Assembly: GCA_018881555.1 (NCBI GenBank)
Contig: JACAXG010000060.1
Coordinates: 3,720,001 to 3,784,000 of the forward strand
Length of the DNA: 64,000 nucleotides
Direction of reading: 5' to 3'
DNA from: Amblyornis subalaris
Lineage: Eukaryota; Chordata; Aves; Passeriformes; Ptilonorhynchidae
Part shown: positions 60,805 to 64,000 of the stretch, piece by piece
Layout: every line of letters starts with the position of its first letter
Numbering within the stretch: the stretch's first letter is position 1
Notes under the pieces: generated by a model
The model's database searches: none
Told to the model about the DNA's origin: nothing
Seen by the model: the letters and a program-made list of their open reading frames with translations, nothing else
Made by a program: the position numbers and the translations under genes

Positions 60805-63800
60805 CTGAAATAAAATTCAAGAATAACTAAAAATCAGAACAGCAGCTTTATCTTCTCAGAAGCATCATACAGATGACATTATGTTACACTGCTGGAACTG
60901 TAACAACCACTGCTACAGAACCAGCTAAAAAGTGAGAGCACTACTTAAATATGGTACTGATTACATTTTAAGACTGACTAAAAGCAAGTTCGCTGAGGGG
61001 AAGGTTATCAATACTGTACCAATTTATTCTACAAAGTATATGGAGGTTTAACCTGGTGTAAATCTCTCGAAATGGTTTCTCTATGAATAGCTTTAAAATG
61101 TATTATATTTTCAGTTTTCTACTAGGCATATCTTTGGTAGCCACTAGCAACACATAGAGACAGAAATAACAAAAGGAGAAAGGGCCTCAGTGAAACAAAG
61201 TCCCATTTCCTCCCCTCGGCAGACCAAAGAGCACGTGCACAACCAGGCAGTCATGGAGCAGTGAAACAGCTGCGTGGCCATCAGGCCAAGCCACAGCTGG
61301 ATCCAGTCCCAACAGGACACATCACCACGCCACGTCAGTGACGGCCCGTCTGAAATAAGTGTTCAGTGGTGTTGAAAGAGCCACACGGCATCCACAGCGC
61401 AAAATCCCAATCTGAAATCCCTTCTTTCAAGAAGCTGCATTTCTGAAAATAATCCCAATTTGAGAAATTGAAACAATCTCTTCATACACGGCATGCCCTC
61501 CAGAAATACATGCGACCCACACTGAAAACAGAGGGGGTGAAAAATAATTTTAAAAAATGATTGTGGTTCATATTTGTTGAAGACTTACAACAAAACGATT
61601 GCACTTCTATTCCTACTTGTGCCTGGGACTCATTGGTCCATTGGATGGTCACACTGGTAGAGGTAGTCAGCTGCACGCTCCATACTGAGCATGTCACCGC
61701 TTGTGGCCACCCCAATACATCAGGGAAGGAACAGGAGTCAGAACACCATATGGAAAGAGAAAGGCCAGGAGTAACCATGCAGGACTTTCACACTCCTGCT
61801 GTTCAGAGGATAACAGAACTAGACCATGTTTTAAGACAACACAGGAACCCCACATTTCACTATGGCTGCTCTTTTCTTCTTATTTCTGATCTCTGTCTTT
61901 ATAGGAATATATTTCTCAGACATCTGATAACATTCTCCTGATTTGCCATCTCTTATTTCACTGTAGGCAGATTTTTCTGGCCAAGAGCTGTGAGATCACG
62001 AAAACATGCAATTCTCCAACTATTACTCATCTGTGAAACACAGGGTTTCTAGCAGCAAAGTATTTGTGGTATATATGAGGGTGATCGCATGCTCTTAAAA
62101 AGAANGGGGCTGATAGAGATCATCTAACAGGAAAGGCCTGGGCTCTGCTGGATCACACATTGTGGCCAAAANGAAATTTGGTACAGGAAGTTTTCGCCAA
62201 GAACGAAAACGTAATACCAGGTTCTTTCATTCCAGGAAACAGATACTCAGATATATCAATATGTAAAAGAAAAAGTGAGTAGAAGTCTGCTTTTTAGTAT
62301 GTATCAGCATTTGCACTGTGGTGTGCTGCTGTCGACATGGGAACACCACACCACTCAATGTGTGACGCCTCACAGCAGGTGTGTCAAATTGTTTCAAACT
62401 CCTTTTAGGACAATATCCTTTGCCTCTGAAACTGATGGAGTTGATACTTCATTTCTGAAGCACGCATGACAGGAATCACAGTCCAGAAGGGAAGAACACA
62501 ACCATTGGATTGAGTCTCATACACAAGGCAGGACTATAACCCTTCTGTCCACACGAGGTCTGGATAAATCAGTGCCTGACTTCAACCAGAGCTGTAAAGG
62601 ACAGAAAGGAGGCCCAGAGAACACTGTAACACCCCTACGTGCAGTCACAGCACCTCAAAGCTCCAGACACATAGGCATAGCTGTCATTGGGCTTTATCTA
62701 AGGAGTTTATAGGAAGCTCTGTCTTCTTGCCATTTACAGGACGAGCAAACCAGCTGTTTCACCAGTTTCAAACTGGTGAGCCAAGACCGTCCTCATCCTG
62801 GATCCAAGACATCCAGTTCTTTGTTTTCCTGTATTTGAGGCACAAGTAGACAGCACCGGGAGGGACACCTCTTTACCCAATGCTCGCTGCACACCCTCAA
62901 CTCAGCGATGACACCGCGGCTGTCAGCGAGCTCTGATGACAAAAGGCCAACTACAGAGGGATAAAAGAGCAGCATAGGGAAGGCAGAGTGAAGGTANAGG
63001 TTGTCATGCAGCAGGATGCATCATTCCCTACAGGACAGAGCAAGCCAGCTTCCCACTTCATAGAACCTGATGNATTCTCAACCATCATTGCCCTTGTTGG
63101 CACTGCGACTTGTAACCTCAACCTCCAGCACAGGCAAGCATAAAGCTCCTGAAATGAATTAATGGTATTTTGGTACCAGTTGTTAAAAAGTTCTGTTCAG
63201 AGAGACAATCTAAGACTTTCATGGATTATATCAAATAATGGAAGCAATAGACACTTGTTAGGCAGCAGCAGTTCCCTGACAGAAAAGGACCATAGATTTT
63301 TTTTTTTTTCTTAAAAGGATGGCTCACTGTATCTTGGGCAGCACAGCCCAGCACACCTCAGAGCCAGTAACTCTGAGGAGCTCCGTCCACATTCAAGAGA
63401 TCTTCNGTGGGATATAGCAAAGGATAAAATAGGATAAGACATGNTTTGAGGATACAAACCTTCAAGGAATTGATGTCTGTAGTTATTTGAAGTGTATTTN
63501 AGGCTAGGATGAAGGAGACAGTTGACAAGTTCTGTTCACTGTCAGGGAAGGGAAGGAAGTTTGCGGCCTCCACCTCTTGTGCCCACACACAGAGGACATA
63601 CAGTGGACCAAGTGAGAAGATAGAACACCACAGTTCAGTAGTAACCCATCTAGAGTGCCTGATTCATGTTCATCACTAACAAAATCTGAGAAATAACTTT
63701 GGTTTTTTTTGTAGAATAAACAAGTTCTTGCACACATGAAGTAACTGGGAGCAAAATATCCAACTATTTCAATAATAACAAAAGTGAATTATGAGTGGAA

Positions 63801-64000
63801 ATTCAGGAGAAAAAGGCTTCAAGGCTATTTATCATCAACATAGATTAGAAAATATCCATATCTGATCAGCTTTTGTTTTCAGCACACAAGAAAGCCTTCT
63901 TCCAGAAAGAAGGCAAATAAATAAACTTTTGTTCACCAGTGTTAAAAAAAGAACCTATTTGTAAGAAATGGGGCCTCATGCAACATATTTCAGAGCTGAA
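60805..64000 (-). other. C1orf198: C1orf198 intron 1, partial, running off the window
   Basis: No CpG-rich block and no match to the N-terminal exon occurs before the edge, so exon 1 and the promoter lie further right. Sequence is AT-rich with several unresolved bases (for example 62105, 63063, 63406). No other gene recognised. Confidence 0.75.

Noticed and set aside
1..64000. CRISPR arrays, operons, tRNA or rRNA genes, complete transposons or proviruses
   Set aside because: None of the required repeat spacing, cloverleaf, terminal repeat or long coding signatures was seen; the window is intron-rich vertebrate DNA.

Overview
The window is vertebrate nuclear DNA, most likely from a bird. It has two multi-exon genes with GT-AG introns, long AT-rich introns, no operon-like packing, and several CR1 LINE fragments, the typical dispersed repeat of birds and other sauropsids. 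Single unresolved bases (n) are scattered throughout, as in a draft assembly. The species cannot be named from the sequence.

Layout. 1-3994 is upstream flank with no recognisable gene. A reverse-strand CR1 fragment lies at about 3995-4404. A CpG-rich block (about 4860-5480) covers the presumed promoter and first coding exon of CAPN9. CAPN9 (calpain-9) runs on the + strand from its ATG at 5321 to its stop at 29740. All 20 coding exons can be placed; they join in frame to 2073 nt (690 codons plus stop), the same length as human CAPN9 as I recall it. The catalytic Cys, His and Asn are present and the C-terminal penta-EF-hand domain is complete. From about 30100 to 47010 lies a 17-kb tail-to-tail intergenic interval with CR1 remnants, a perfect 148-bp tandem duplication, short microsatellites and one unexplained exon-like open segment (45208-45379). 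From about 47015 to beyond the right edge, on the - strand, lies the orthologue of human C1orf198: a 2.4-kb 3' UTR, three coding exons and a partial first intron. Its first coding exon lies outside the window.

The convergent order CAPN9 > < C1orf198 is the one I know from human chromosome 1q42, which supports both identifications. The genes are neighbours, not functional partners. CAPN9 is a calcium-dependent cysteine protease of the digestive-tract type; C1orf198 is a conserved protein of unknown function. No new multi-gene system is visible. The observations most worth checking are the orphan exon candidate, the exact 148-bp duplication, a perfect inverted repeat in CAPN9 intron 8, and weak splice sites flanking two CAPN9 EF-hand exons.
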